Shown one piece after another: positions 63,369 to 64,000 of a stretch of DNA of 64,000 nucleotides. Within the stretch, counting starts at the first letter, position 1. Every line of letters begins with the position of its first letter. The notes beneath the pieces were generated by a model that made no database searches, was not told the DNA's origin, and saw only the letters and a program-made list of their open reading frames with translations. The translations under genes and the position numbers were made by a program. Location: NCBI GenBank assembly GCA_965601685.1, contig CBFCWI010000001.1, positions 248,001-312,000 on the forward strand, given 5' to 3'. Origin of the DNA: JANQJD01 sp965601685. Lineage in GTDB: Bacteria; Pseudomonadota; Alphaproteobacteria; Rhodospirillales; Rhodospirillaceae.

Positions 63369-64000
63369 TTACGCGTCGCATGCCGCATTCTCCACCATCC
63401 ACTGCACCAGATCGGTAAAACTCATACCAATATGGGCTGCCTGTTCAGGCACTAAGGAAGTGGGCGTCATGCCTGGCTGCGTGTTCACTTCAAGAATCAC
63501 TAAGCGTTCTCCGTCAAAACGGAAATCTGCCCGTGAGACCCCACGACATCCCAGCGTTCTATGGGCTAAAAGGGCGAGGCGTAGTGCTTCATTAGTCACT
63601 GCTGTTGATAACGGCGCAGGCAGAATGTGACGAGAACCACTAGCTGTGTACTTAGCATCATAATCATAGAAGACATGATCTGTGACGATTTCGGTCACCG
63701 CTAGTGGCTGCTCGCCCATAATGGAAATCGTCAACTCACGACCGGGAATGAAACTCTCAACTAGTACTGGCTCTCTATAAAGCCACTCCATGTCTGCAAA
63801 AGGCAATTGTCCATCCTCAGAGCGTATGATTCGCACTTCTAGCGAGGAGCCTTGATTCAGGGGTTTCACAACATAAGGCCGCGGCAGAGGATCAGCAGAC
63901 AGCAGCTCTGACCGGCACACTACTGCACCCATGGCAACTGGGATACCGGCCTGCGCGAAGAGCCGTCGTGCCATAACCTTGTTCATAGCGAGCGCTGAAG
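63369..64000 (-). CDS. ddl: D-alanine--D-alanine ligase, 5' end outside the window
   Basis: ATP-grasp ligase that makes the D-Ala-D-Ala end of peptidoglycan precursors. The visible 210 residues start inside the protein (SALAMNKV at the window edge, where relatives have SALAMDK) and include YVVKPLNQGSSLEV, the ATP-binding lid, VLVESFIPGRELTISIMG, YDAKYTASGSRHILPAPL, GCRGVSRADFRFDG and the metal site LEVNTQPGMTPTSLVPEQA. It is intact to its stop. The upstream third and start lie beyond position 64000. It opens the remains of the division cluster. Confidence 0.95.
   Translation of the reverse strand, partial: SALAMNKVMARRLFAQAGIPVAMGAVVCRSELLSADPLPRPYVVKPLNQGSSLEVRIIRSEDGQLPFADMEWLYREPVLVESFIPGRELTISIMGEQPLAVTEIVTDHVFYDYDAKYTASGSRHILPAPLSTAVTNEALRLALLAHRTLGCRGVSRADFRFDGERLVILEVNTQPGMTPTSLVPEQAAHIGMSFTDLVQWMVENAACDA

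Overview
The window reads as a continuous piece of a chromosome from an alphaproteobacterium of Rhodospirillales type (base composition near 50-55% GC by eye). Gene order and families are alphaproteobacterial: DUF4164-zapA-6S RNA, acpP-fabF, rpsF-rpsR-rplI, envC-ctpA next to gpmI, rluD beside rpoH, hisZ-purA, infA-maf-rng, and ddl-(ftsQ)-(ftsA)-ftsZ-lpxC. I see no insertion sequence, prophage, CRISPR array or plasmid gene. Several neighbours normally present in these blocks are missing or survive only as frame-broken remnants, and gene-free stretches of 0.3-1.1 kb are common. That points to a shrinking, probably host-associated genome; a reduced symbiont is an inference from decay pattern, not something the sequence names.

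Layout. 0.2-3.5 kb: a thymidylate-synthase-like protein with an MtrA-like front and DUF4346-like tail, rsmI, 6S RNA, zapA, DUF4164. 3.9-7.6 kb (-): fatty-acid synthesis genes fabF, acpP, fabG, fabD. 7.6-9.1 kb (+): rpsF-rpsR-rplI with a visible promoter and a leader hairpin. 9.1-12.6 kb (-): transglutaminase-like protein and fused ATP-grasp/alpha-E protein. 13-14.9 kb: HIG1-type membrane protein, rnhB, phaB. 15.1-17.6 kb (-): DUF374 acyltransferase and msbA-type ABC exporter. 17.7-22.8 kb: ethylmalonyl-CoA pathway genes ecm, a ccr relative and mcd. 23.7-25.9 kb: tRNA-Leu, tig, clpP. 26.4-30 kb: broken aminotransferase, hom, broken NDUFA9-like epimerase. 30-36.2 kb (-): pyrE, rppH, ctpA, envC, gpmI. 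37-43 kb: tldD, cobS, cobT, thiE, a NifU-type scaffold, tRNA-Glu. 43-50 kb: PPi-type phosphofructokinase, a cobalamin-type ABC transporter with intact binding protein but broken permease and ATPase, and two tandem trkH genes. 50-59.5 kb: JAMM peptidase, DUF6476, rluD, rpoH, purA, hisZ, infA, maf, rng, lpxC. 59.9-64 kb (-): ftsZ, decayed ftsA and ftsQ, and a ddl gene cut by the window edge.

How the parts fit. The ethylmalonyl-CoA genes need adenosylcobalamin (Ecm), and late cobalamin assembly genes (cobS, cobT) are kept while the cobalamin-type importer is breaking. PhaB shares the acetoacetyl-CoA/3-hydroxybutyryl-CoA node with this pathway and with polyhydroxybutyrate storage. PPi-phosphofructokinase and cofactor-independent phosphoglycerate mutase indicate low-cost, reversible glycolysis. 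LPS-related genes (lpxC, msbA, DUF374 acyltransferase) and peptidoglycan genes (ddl, envC) argue for a conventional Gram-negative envelope. The most striking observation is that ftsA and ftsQ are pseudogenes between intact ddl and ftsZ, so division must work without them unless second copies exist elsewhere. Other notable points are a Ccr relative altered at its CO2-binding pocket, a Maf protein that has lost catalytic residues, and a 43-codon in-frame copy of the hom start directly upstream of hom.
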